The position numbers were made by a program, and so were the translations under genes. A model generated the notes under the pieces. It made no database searches and had not been told where the DNA came from. It saw only the letters and a program-made list of their open reading frames with translations. Positions 1-6,826 of a stretch of DNA of 9,290 bases are shown piece by piece (positions within the stretch are counted from its first letter, which is position 1; each line of letters begins with the position of its first letter). Origin of the DNA: DASPJR01 sp035628505 (GTDB lineage: Bacteria; Planctomycetota; SZUA-567; H5-PLA8); assembly GCA_035628505.1 (NCBI GenBank), contig DASPJR010000155.1, positions 1 through 9,290 on the forward strand, read 5' to 3'.

Positions 1-769
1 CTTTCAGCTCCATTTCTCCGCGCAGATGCGCAAACAAGGTCCGGTACCCAAGCGCCTGGAGTGCTTCGCGCGAAAGTCCCTGGGGCAAAGCCATCAATCG
101 GCGGCATTCGTCAAGCCAGCCGGCGGCGAGCATGGCATCAATACGGTGGTCGATGCGCGCGTAAAGAATATCGCGCGGCATACGGAGAAAGGCGACGCGC
201 ACATCCATGTCAACCCGCGGCACGCCCCACTGCGATTGCAAGGTGCTGATCGGCTTGCCGGTTAACGCGTGAACTTCCAGCGCGCGAACGGTGCGACGCA
301 GATCGGTCGGCATGATTTTCTTTGCTGCAACTGGATCGATGGTGGCGAGGCGCTCATGCAGCTTTGGCACGCCGATCTGTTCTGCCTCCGCCTCAAGTTT
401 GACGCGCAGCGCCTCGTCGGCACCCGGCGCTTCGAGCAATCCTTCGCTCATGGATTTCACGTACAGCGATGTGCCACCTTCGCCGATCAGCGGACGCTTT
501 TCCTTTACGCACTGGCGGATAGTGGCTTCGGCATCGCTCATGAACTGTGCGACGGAGTAACTCTCCCACGGCTCGAGAATGTCCACTAGATGGTGGCGGG
601 TGGCAGCACGTGTCTGGGCATCGGGCTTGGCGGTGCCGATGTCCAGCCCGCGATAAAGCTTCATGCTGTCGTAAGACAGGATGTCGGCGCCGAGCTTCTT
701 TGCGAGGTACAGCCCAACCGCCGATTTGCCGCACGCGGTCGGCCCGCTGAGAATGCGAACCGTCTCCAT
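1..769 (-). CDS. miaA: tRNA dimethylallyltransferase (partial, C-terminus beyond the left edge)
   Basis: The product transfers a dimethylallyl group to N6 of A37 in tRNAs that read codons beginning with U, in the cytoplasm. Reading leftward from the ATG at 769, 256 codons are present; the family is usually about 300-320 residues, so roughly the last 50 are missing. Visible motifs are a P-loop GPTACGKS (residues 9-16, Cys where Ser is usual), DSMKLYRGLDIGTAKP (34-49, diphosphate and tRNA recognition), HHLVDILEP, the GEGGTSLYVK strand-turn, and DLRRTVRALEVHALTGKP, ending in the QALGYR region. The frame is unbroken. The ATG is preceded only by a weak AAAGAG. The gene diverges from the zinc-finger membrane protein and shares its upstream spacer. 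The DSMKLYR version resembles sequences I recall from Planctomycetota. Identification is firm. Confidence 0.95.
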   Translation of the reverse strand, partial: METVRILSGPTACGKSAVGLYLAKKLGADILSYDSMKLYRGLDIGTAKPDAQTRAATRHHLVDILEPWESYSVAQFMSDAEATIRQCVKEKRPLIGEGGTSLYVKSMSEGLLEAPGADEALRVKLEAEAEQIGVPKLHERLATIDPVAAKKIMPTDLRRTVRALEVHALTGKPISTLQSQWGVPRVDMDVRVAFLRMPRDILYARIDHRIDAMLAAGWLDECRRLMALPQGLSREALQALGYRTLFAHLRGEMELK

Positions 770-878
770 TGCTCTTTACTTTAGGGGAGCGCGCGCAAAT
801 TTCATGTATTGAAACCCTTAGTTTCGCGTTATAGACTGAGCTATATATATATCGCCTAAATGCATTCTTGGATAAAAT
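770..878. promoter_or_regulatory. Divergent intergenic region with AT-rich promoter candidates
   Basis: This 109-base spacer lies between two genes that point away from each other, so it should contain both promoters. It includes a run of alternating TA at 842-852, which could help strand opening. On the minus strand, TATAAC (833-828) is one mismatch from a sigma-70 -10 box and would give miaA a leader of about 50 bases, but I find no convincing -35 box 16-18 bases upstream. For the rightward gene the TA run could act as a -10 element; its -35 is equally unclear. Neither gene has a strong Shine-Dalgarno sequence. The location is sound; the individual boxes are guesses. Confidence 0.4.
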
Positions 879-2345
879 ATGGACACCGCCTCCGTTCCAG
901 CTCCACGTTGCGAAAAGCACCCCGTCTTTTCTGCGCGACTTCGCTGCACACAATGCAACACTCTGCTGTGCCGAATGTGTATCCGGACACAGAACAGCAT
1001 CGAATGTTGCCCATGCGGCGGTGCGTGCGTTGCCGCGGCGCCGGATGAGCTCGTTATCGCCGTAGAGCGGCAGACGAAGATTATCCGGAAGAGTTCGATT
1101 CAGGCACCTAGCCAGCCACCCTCACCAGCAGTAACTTCCTCGGCACCACCAGCACAAAGCGAAAATAAGGGATTGCTGAGCAAGATGCGCAACGCCGGCA
1201 GACCGCCGCTGCCCAGCGAAGAAGTTAAAGCCGCTGAGGTAACTGCGACTCCCGCCGAGAGTGCTGCGCCTGAGAAACCTGCGATTGTTCAGCCGAACAA
1301 TACCTTAAAACGGATGCCGCCTTTTTTCTGCAAGAACCATAAAGATGTGAAAGCAACGCGCGGCTGTGATGTGTGCAAAGATGAATTTTGCAGTGCCTGC
1401 GCGAAAATGATTGAAGAGAATCCCAAATGCCCCGAATGCGGCGCACAGTTGCAGAAACTTCCTCCGGAAGAACAGGGGTTTCCTCCAATTCCGATGTCAA
1501 CACGGATCGTGAATGCCTTTTCCTTCCCCATCAAGGGCGACGGCAAACTCATGGTGGCGTTCGGCACCCTGATGCTGTGGATCGGGCACTACGACTGGCG
1601 CCTGGGTGGGCTAGCCGCAGGTTACATGGCTGCGTATCTGATGAAAATCTGCAAGACCGCGGCGATCGGACGTGAAACCCCGCCCGAGTGGCCTGATTCT
1701 GAAGATTATTTCGGGCTCAAGTTTTTCTTTTTCGCAAAGCTCTTCAGCTTGCTTCCTGCAATTCTTTACCTGGTTCTCGTTGCGCAGGTCGGCGTTCTTG
1801 AATTCATGGCCGGAGGTGGCGGAGACGAGTACAGCTCATCGCACGAACAGACGCAGTATGACGTAGCGCTCGGCCCGGACGGGTTAACTGATCCCGACGC
1901 AGAAAGAGTCTCGCGCCCTCCGCGGCGTGAATCCGGGCCCAGGAATATGACGATTCTTGGACCTCTTGCGCCGGTGTTTATTCTCGGGTTCCTCGGCGCG
2001 TTTTACCTGCCCATGGCGATCCTGGCCGCGGCGCTGTTCCGCACCTGGGAGGTTCTAAACCCAATTTTCGTTTTCCAGTCGATCGCTAAAGTAAAGTCTG
2101 ATTACATTCCCATCTACATCGTCTTATTTATTGCCGACGCCGCCAACATGGTTGGCACCGCCCTATGCGGATTCCTGCCGTGGTGGCTTGGAGACATTCT
2201 TGGTCCGTTAATCATCAAATTCATGTGGCTCTATTTGATGATGATTCAGATGCATGTGCTCGGGGAAATGTATTGCTTGAATCGAAAGAAGCTCGGCTGG
2301 TTCACGCGTGAATCGCAGAATGAACCGGTGGCAGAGGCCGCTTAG
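879..2345 (+). CDS. Membrane protein with two B-box-like zinc-binding modules (YIP1/DUF4013-like membrane domain)
   Basis: This 488-residue protein has no enzyme motif I recognise. Residues 11-46 and 151-187 each carry the pattern C-x2-H-x8-C-x2-C-x4-C-x2-C followed by a closing CxxC (C11/H14/C23/C26/C31/C34/C43/C46 and C151/H154/C163/C166/C171/C174/C184/C187), which resembles a B-box zinc finger. A Pro/Ala/Ser-rich linker (about 73-140) separates them. From about 222 onward the chain is hydrophobic, with roughly six membrane segments (near 222-237, 242-258, 283-308, 358-388, 408-430 and 440-460). GRETPPEWPD (264-273) between segments is typical of DUF4013/YIP1-like bacterial membrane proteins. 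A hydrophilic, acidic loop spans 311-357. The likely arrangement is zinc modules in the cytoplasm, tethered to the inner membrane. The start at 879 keeps the first module whole; the Shine-Dalgarno is poor. Function is unknown; binding of a protein partner is a guess. Confidence 0.85.
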   Translation: MDTASVPAPRCEKHPVFSARLRCTQCNTLLCRMCIRTQNSIECCPCGGACVAAAPDELVIAVERQTKIIRKSSIQAPSQPPSPAVTSSAPPAQSENKGLLSKMRNAGRPPLPSEEVKAAEVTATPAESAAPEKPAIVQPNNTLKRMPPFFCKNHKDVKATRGCDVCKDEFCSACAKMIEENPKCPECGAQLQKLPPEEQGFPPIPMSTRIVNAFSFPIKGDGKLMVAFGTLMLWIGHYDWRLGGLAAGYMAAYLMKICKTAAIGRETPPEWPDSEDYFGLKFFFFAKLFSLLPAILYLVLVAQVGVLEFMAGGGGDEYSSSHEQTQYDVALGPDGLTDPDAERVSRPPRRESGPRNMTILGPLAPVFILGFLGAFYLPMAILAAALFRTWEVLNPIFVFQSIAKVKSDYIPIYIVLFIADAANMVGTALCGFLPWWLGDILGPLIIKFMWLYLMMIQMHVLGEMYCLNRKKLGWFTRESQNEPVAEAA

Positions 2346-2548
2346 AGGAAAGGCAGAGTCAAGGAGATGCCGCTGAATCTCTATTAAGATGCAGCGACCA
2401 TACTGATCCGCAGCAGAAGACACGGTACTGACCGACTTCCTGTAGCGCATTTCCGAATGCCTGATCAGCACCGGTTAATTTTCTTGATTTTTTCGCAGCA
2501 AGCTGCCGACTTGTTCGTCCGTTTACACGGTTGGGGATAGTGCACGCC

Positions 2549-2573
2549 GCTCGGCGGCAGGCTCATCGGCAGG
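2549..2573 (+). repeat. Short imperfect tandem repeat in the 5' leader of the CAP-domain gene
   Basis: GCTCGGCGGCAGG (2549-2561) is followed by GCTCATCGGCAGG (2561-2573): 11 of 13 positions match, with a period of 12 and one shared G. The first copy overlaps a small GC hairpin (GCCGC 2546-2550, loop TCG, GCGGC 2554-2558). The second copy runs into the AGGAGG ribosome binding site. It might tune translation initiation, or it may be a chance duplication. The rest of the 2346-2580 spacer holds a T-rich stretch (about 2474-2493) and no recognisable gene. Confidence 0.35.
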
Positions 2574-2577
2574 AGGG
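2571..2577 (+). promoter_or_regulatory. Strong ribosome binding site of the CAP-domain gene
   Basis: AGGAGGG sits four bases before the ATG at 2581, close to a perfect anti-16S match. It fixes the start, which also begins a clear signal peptide. Confidence 0.8.
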
Positions 2578-2580
2578 ATC

Positions 2581-3978
2581 ATGCGGGTCCACCTCGGTAT
2601 TCTTTTTTGTCTGCTCTCTACTTTTGCGGCTTTCGCGGCCGACGTTTATCAGGCGGCGGACAGGGAACCGAGCGCCGAGGAAGTGCTGATCCTGGAATAC
2701 ATGAACCGCTTTCGCGCCGACCCTGTGGCTGAGGCCGACAGGCTTGCACCTGGTGGGGAAAAAATTGCGGCTGCCCGCATGAGCGTCCCCGGCAATATCG
2801 ACTGGGAAATGTTCAAGAAAGAAGTCAAAGCACTCAAGTCCGCTCCACCCCTGGTCATGAACCTCAATCTGCTGGACGCGGCACGCAAACACAGCCATTA
2901 CATGATCCTGAATGAGCTGACACATGTAGAAGACCCGTCCAAGCCAGGATTTACTGCCAAGGACCCGGGAGAACGCTGCAAGCTCGCCGGTTATCCGCCA
3001 GGAATGTACGGAGAGAATGCCTTCCGTGATGCCGGCAGCGTCATGTACAGCCATGCCGGGTTCATCATTGACTGGGGCGAAGGACCAGGCGGCATGCAGC
3101 CGACCCGCGGCCACCGTGCAAACATGATCAATCGGGAGTTTCGGGAAATCGGAGCCGGCGCACTTCCGCACAACAACCGCCTTTCGGTGACACATAATTT
3201 CGGCGCGCGCAATGTTCCACGTCTAGCCGGAGGCGTGGTCTACTTCGACAAGAACGGCAACAACTTTTACGACATCGGCGAAGGTGTCGGGGGAGTCACT
3301 ATCACTGCCGCCGACGGTTCCACTACCAGCACCTGGAAAAGTGGCGGCTTCGCGCTGGACCTGAAGGGAACGGCAGCGACAACGCTGACTGCGGAGTTCC
3401 AGGGACAGAAATACACGAAGACATTCGAAGCCGGTAAGGACAACATCAAGTTCGACTGGATCGTCCCTGAAAAGGTCGCTCTGGATCGTGCCGACCAGCT
3501 TCTGGCGGCGGTCGATAAGGTGAAGGACACTTCAACGCCGGCATACTTCCGCGCGGTCGTCGCACTGCATCTGGGTGTGCGCGGCTTGTCACTAAGCTCC
3601 GACCGGCAGAAACGCATCGACGACCTGACGAAGACAATCGGGCCAGAGCTCGACACGCGCCAGAAGAATGTGCTCGAGGCGATGGAAAATATGGATCCGC
3701 AGAAGTTCCAGAAGGTGCTTGGCGAAAGCCGCAAGCCCTACAACGGAACTGTGGCGGAAACGTGGTTCAAGGAAGCAGAGGTTACGGCGAACATGAAGCT
3801 GGGGGTGGCGAACTTTCAGAAACAGGCCGCGGTCGCGAAACCCTCGCCCCAGGATCGTAAGACTCTCGCCAGCCAGCTGGAAGCCATGGAAAAGCAGCTG
3901 ACAACGCCGCAGTTTAAACAGGAGGTCGCGGCGTTGATATCGAAGGTGAAGACGAGCCCGGAATCCCTAAAACGCTGA
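2581..3978 (+). CDS. Secreted CAP/SCP-domain protein with a B-like repeat and a helical C-terminal tail
   Basis: Residues 1-20 are a signal peptide (MRVHLGILFC..., likely cut after AFAA), so the protein is exported. Residues about 33-208 form a bacterial CAP (SCP/PR-1) domain. Its cavity residues are visible: H115 in ELTH, E145 in YGEN, and H178 in RGHRAN, followed by REIGAG. This domain is longer than usual, with extra sequence at about 55-90 between the first helix (EYMNRFRADP) and the domain core. Next comes a segment like an SdrD B or carboxypeptidase-regulatory fold (about 216-295), opening with GGVVYFDKNGNNFYDIGEG, whose Asp/Asn/Gly-rich loop could bind calcium. The last 170 residues are charged and look helical, with no family I recognise. 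Bacterial CAP proteins are linked to cell-surface binding or proteolysis, but the role here is unknown. The gene is probably transcribed alone and ends 16 bases from the opposing stress gene. Confidence 0.9.
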   Translation: MRVHLGILFCLLSTFAAFAADVYQAADREPSAEEVLILEYMNRFRADPVAEADRLAPGGEKIAAARMSVPGNIDWEMFKKEVKALKSAPPLVMNLNLLDAARKHSHYMILNELTHVEDPSKPGFTAKDPGERCKLAGYPPGMYGENAFRDAGSVMYSHAGFIIDWGEGPGGMQPTRGHRANMINREFREIGAGALPHNNRLSVTHNFGARNVPRLAGGVVYFDKNGNNFYDIGEGVGGVTITAADGSTTSTWKSGGFALDLKGTAATTLTAEFQGQKYTKTFEAGKDNIKFDWIVPEKVALDRADQLLAAVDKVKDTSTPAYFRAVVALHLGVRGLSLSSDRQKRIDDLTKTIGPELDTRQKNVLEAMENMDPQKFQKVLGESRKPYNGTVAETWFKEAEVTANMKLGVANFQKQAAVAKPSPQDRKTLASQLEAMEKQLTTPQFKQEVAALISKVKTSPESLKR

Positions 3979-4000
3979 GCTCGTCAGCCCTTATTCAGCG
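3973..4000 (-). terminator. Possible weak intrinsic terminator of the universal stress gene
   Basis: Read leftward, the gap between the two convergent stops gives GCTGA (3988-3984), loop CGAGC, TCAGC (3978-3974), then GTTTT. This is a 5-bp stem with a short T run. A second, outer pairing of CGCTGA (4000-3995) with TCAGCG (3978-3973) is also possible. The stem is short and the T run has only four bases, so this is tentative. It overlaps the end of the CAP-domain gene. Confidence 0.3.
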
Positions 4001-4450
4001 GTGAGCCGCCGGGCGTATGGACAGTACAGGACATGGGCTCATCCGTACAATTTTCTCAGCGACTGAACCGTTCAACGCGCGGGAGAATCCCGTCCTGCCA
4101 TGCGTCGCCGTCACGATGCAGGATACGTTGTGAGATTGCGCGAACTCAACGATACGAGTCAGCACATCTCCGCGCAGAATTACCGGCAGAACCTGAACCT
4201 TTTCGCGTTCCGCGATGGTCCTGGCCATCTGCTCCAGTTTCTCTCCGGTGGCACGGTGCGATTCTGCCAGCCAGTCCGATACGCCAATGACCAGACCCTC
4301 CCCCATCCCGGCAAATACCGGCGGGTCTTCAAAGACATGCAGCAGATATATCTTGCTGCCGAAGTTCCGAGCCAGTTCCACAGCCAAAGGCGTCGCCGCT
4401 TCAGCGTTTTCCGAGAGATCGGTCGTCAGAATCAATGTCTCAAAGCTCAT
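3995..4450 (-). CDS. Universal stress protein (UspA family), single domain
   Basis: This 151-residue cytoplasmic protein has one Usp domain of normal length. It opens with FETLILTTDLSENAEAA, the first strand and nucleotide-facing Asp (D11) of the family, then LHV (37-39). Near the C-terminus is ATHGRTGFSRALNGSVAEKI (115-134). This matches the ATP-binding pattern G-x2-G-x9-G-S, except that the first Gly is Ala (A115); G118 and G128-S129 are kept. Most such proteins bind ATP and dimerise under stress or growth arrest, and the substitution may weaken but need not abolish binding. The start is supported by AGGAGG eight bases upstream. It is divergent from the TonB receptor gene and convergent with the CAP gene, so it is probably monocistronic. 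The target process cannot be read from the sequence. Confidence 0.93.
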   Translation of the reverse strand: MSFETLILTTDLSENAEAATPLAVELARNFGSKIYLLHVFEDPPVFAGMGEGLVIGVSDWLAESHRATGEKLEQMARTIAEREKVQVLPVILRGDVLTRIVEFAQSHNVSCIVTATHGRTGFSRALNGSVAEKIVRMSPCPVLSIRPAAHR

Positions 4451-4458
4451 CGTGTGTG

Positions 4459-4464
4459 CCTCCT
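4459..4464 (-). promoter_or_regulatory. Ribosome binding site of the universal stress gene
   Basis: Read leftward, AGGAGG lies eight bases before the ATG at 4450 and supports that start codon. Confidence 0.75.
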
Positions 4465-4713
4465 GTAAACGCCCTATTCACAGCAGAGCCAGCGCATGTG
4501 ATTGGCCCATTACCTCCGCTGCAATCGTTTTTACAAAACTTTTGAATGGAAAGGTTTAGCCACGACAGGCCAACCGCGCTGAGTATTGGCTTTCCCATTT
4601 TAGTAAAGACGGCTCTCAGAAGTAAGAAAGCCCAGCTCAGGTACGCACAGCGATTTAGAGCTTTTAACGGCCGAATGCAGCGTTAATCTGCCTCCCATCT
4701 TTATGCTATTGTG

Positions 4714-4719
4714 AAGGAG
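4714..4719 (+). promoter_or_regulatory. Ribosome binding site of the TonB-dependent receptor gene
   Basis: AAGGAG lies seven bases before the ATG at 4727. It is the only strong Shine-Dalgarno sequence in the three-gene operon, in keeping with coupled translation of the genes after it. Confidence 0.75.
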
Positions 4720-4726
4720 AACCGAT

Positions 4727-6826
4727 ATGGCCTTTAAGACCAATCGGCTACGGCAGCAACTTCTGCTTGTGCTGCTTACGGCCTTTCCCATCTGCTGTTT
4801 ACCATCGGCTTTGTGCGGCGAGGCCACGCCGCCAGACGTTGCTACCGAGAAAAAAAGTGAACCGCAGCCGAATGTAAAGAAGGCAGCGGCCGATCAGTCC
4901 ATTTTTACGCTGCCAATCGAGCAGCTGATGAACATCCAGGTGACTTCCGTCTCCAAAGCGCCCTCCAAAGTTTCGGAGTCCCCCACCGCAATCCACGTCA
5001 TCACGCAGGAAGACATCCGCCGCTCCGGTGCAAACTCCATCCCCGAAGCGCTGCGTATGGCGCCGGGCCTGAGCGTCGCGCGAGTGACAGGAAATCAGTG
5101 GGCCATCAGTGCGCGCGGCTTCAATTTCGTTTTTGCGAACAAGCTGCTTGTGATGATAGATGGCCGCAGCGTATATACCCCGCTCTTTTCCGGCACCTTG
5201 TGGGACGTGCAGGACACCATGATGGAGGACATTGATCGCATCGAGGTCATCCGTGGCCCAGGTGCGACGCTGTGGGGCTCCAACGCCGTGAACGGCGTCA
5301 TCAACATTATCACCAAGAATGCCAATGAGACGCAGGGTGGCTTAGCCGTCGCCGGAGCGGGTACCGAAGAACGCGCGCTGGGAGCTGTACGCTACGGTGG
5401 CAAGCCCGCCAAAAACGTCGCTATTCGCGGGTTTGTGAAATATTTTGAAAACGATGAGCAGGCGCTGCCGGGCGGAAAGGACGCCTCAGACGACTGGCGC
5501 ATGGGACGCGGCGGCTTCCGAGCGGACTGGAAAGCCTCAAAAGACGATACGGTGACGTTCCACGGCGAAGCGTACAGAGGCCGCGTCGGCGAGACGCTTA
5601 CGGTACCTTCTCTCACGCCACCCTTCGACCGCGAATTGACGGGTGATGGCAAAGTGTCGGGCGCAAGCTTTCACAGCCGCTGGTCGCATCAGTTTTCCGA
5701 ACAGTCGGAAATGCAACTGGGTCTCTACTACGACCGTACAGACCGTACGAAGATCGGTATTGCGGAAGACCATCGCGACACGGTTGACCTCGACTTCCAG
5801 CACCACTTTCACTGGCAACGCAACAACATTGTTTACGGCATGGGATACCGTGTTTCGCACGATAATACCGAAAGCGGCGCTGTCAGTTTCGATCCCCAGT
5901 CGCGTACCGTTCACCTCTTGAGCGCGTTCATCCAGGATGAAATAACTGTGCTGAAGGACCGGCTGCATGTCACGTTTGGAACGAAACTAGAGCATAACGA
6001 GATCACCGGATTCGAGATTCAGCCCAGCGCGCGCGTGCTGTTTACGCCGGATCGCAGGAATACTCTGTGGGCCTCCGCCTCCCGCGCGGTGCGCACGCCC
6101 GCGCGCGTAGATTACGATGCCCGCGTGGATATTCAGGCGCTCCCGCCGGGCACGCTGGGGCCTGGAACGCCGGCCGCGCTGATCTCTGCATTTTCGGATG
6201 ATGATTTTCAATCCGAAACCCTGATGGCATACGAGCTCGGCTTCCGCACCCGGCCGCACCCCCGGATTTCGTTGGATATCGCCGGCTTCTTCAATGATTA
6301 CGACAACATCCGCTCCGTCGAGCCTGGCGGCACAAGCCTGGAAACAACGCCCGCGCCTGCGCATCTGTTGATCCGCAACGATTTCGGCAATAAGCGCAGC
6401 GGCTCGGCCTATGGCGGCGAGGCCGTAGTCACGGCGCAGCTTCAGAAATGGTGGCGTATTCAGGGCACCTATTCTTTTCTGCGCGTTGACATGCAGCAGG
6501 GAAGCAGCCTTGATCCAGGCGCCAATGCCGCCGAGCGGACCGACCCCCGCAACCAGGTAGGCGTGCGCTCGATGATGGATCTTCCGAAGAAAGTGGAGCT
6601 GGATCTATGGCTGCGTTATGTCGACAGCCTCTCGGGCCTGAACGTCCCGTCATATTTTGTCGGCGATGTGCGCGTGGGGTGGCGTCCAGTCCAGCGGCTG
6701 GATGTGTCGCTCGTCGGGCGCAATCTTTTCGACACTCAGCATCCCGAGTTTTCGACGTCATTTATTCGCACACAGCCGACCGAAGTGCAGCGCAGTGTCT
6801 TCCTGAAATTTACGCTTAAATTCTAA
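4727..6826 (+). CDS. TonB-dependent outer-membrane receptor
   Basis: This 699-residue protein should form a 22-strand outer-membrane barrel with an N-terminal plug, which takes up or senses a ligand using TonB energy. It begins with a signal peptide (about 1-31, basic MAFKTNRLRQ then a Leu-rich core). A short Lys/Pro/Ala-rich spacer leads to LPIEQLMNIQVTSVSK (62-77), which may act as the TonB box region. The plug follows at about 80-198, with SESPTAIHVITQEDIRRSGA, ALRMAPGL, LVMIDGRSVY and DRIEVIRGPGATLWGSNAVNG, ending VINIITK. The rest is barrel, closing with a terminal Phe (FLKFTLKF) as expected for BAM-assembled proteins. There is no STN signalling domain. The ligand cannot be told; cobalamin, siderophore or another compound are all open. 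It is the first gene of the operon with the YfiR protein and the CHASE8 kinase, which suggests a sensory role. Confidence 0.95.
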   Translation: MAFKTNRLRQQLLLVLLTAFPICCLPSALCGEATPPDVATEKKSEPQPNVKKAAADQSIFTLPIEQLMNIQVTSVSKAPSKVSESPTAIHVITQEDIRRSGANSIPEALRMAPGLSVARVTGNQWAISARGFNFVFANKLLVMIDGRSVYTPLFSGTLWDVQDTMMEDIDRIEVIRGPGATLWGSNAVNGVINIITKNANETQGGLAVAGAGTEERALGAVRYGGKPAKNVAIRGFVKYFENDEQALPGGKDASDDWRMGRGGFRADWKASKDDTVTFHGEAYRGRVGETLTVPSLTPPFDRELTGDGKVSGASFHSRWSHQFSEQSEMQLGLYYDRTDRTKIGIAEDHRDTVDLDFQHHFHWQRNNIVYGMGYRVSHDNTESGAVSFDPQSRTVHLLSAFIQDEITVLKDRLHVTFGTKLEHNEITGFEIQPSARVLFTPDRRNTLWASASRAVRTPARVDYDARVDIQALPPGTLGPGTPAALISAFSDDDFQSETLMAYELGFRTRPHPRISLDIAGFFNDYDNIRSVEPGGTSLETTPAPAHLLIRNDFGNKRSGSAYGGEAVVTAQLQKWWRIQGTYSFLRVDMQQGSSLDPGANAAERTDPRNQVGVRSMMDLPKKVELDLWLRYVDSLSGLNVPSYFVGDVRVGWRPVQRLDVSLVGRNLFDTQHPEFSTSFIRTQPTEVQRSVFLKFTLKF

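Larger units (their letters stand above)
4451..4726. promoter_or_regulatory. Divergent intergenic region between the stress gene and the receptor operon
   Basis: This 276-base spacer must hold the promoter of the leftward stress gene and that of the rightward receptor operon. An inverted repeat AGGCCAA (4567-4573) / TTGGCTT (4586-4592, one G-T pair) with a 12-base gap lies near its middle and could be an operator or a hairpin. I found no sigma-70 promoter with both boxes convincing on either strand, so an alternative sigma factor or activator dependence is possible. I see no small gene and no Fur-box-like palindrome. Confidence 0.4.

Noticed and set aside
393..953. A 186-codon minus-strand frame overlapping miaA and the zinc-finger gene start.
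   Set aside because: It is in a different frame from miaA, crosses the divergent promoter region, and has an unnatural Arg/Ser/His-rich composition.
2364..2381. GAGAT/ATCTC inverted repeat shortly after the zinc-finger gene stop, considered as a terminator.
   Set aside because: The stem is 5 bp, AT-containing, with an 8-base loop and no T run after it.
2495..2506. GCAGC-AA-GCTGC palindrome next to a run of T.
   Set aside because: The T run comes before the hairpin on the plus strand and would be an A run on the minus strand, so it does not form a terminator; the loop is also too short.
2563..3195. A 210-codon open frame on the minus strand.
   Set aside because: It lies antisense within the well-supported CAP-domain gene and its product resembles no family; it is a by-product of codon bias.
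4727..5330. Possible STN or FecA-type signalling extension on the receptor.
   Set aside because: Only about 60 residues precede the plug and they are a signal peptide and a low-complexity spacer, too short for an STN domain.
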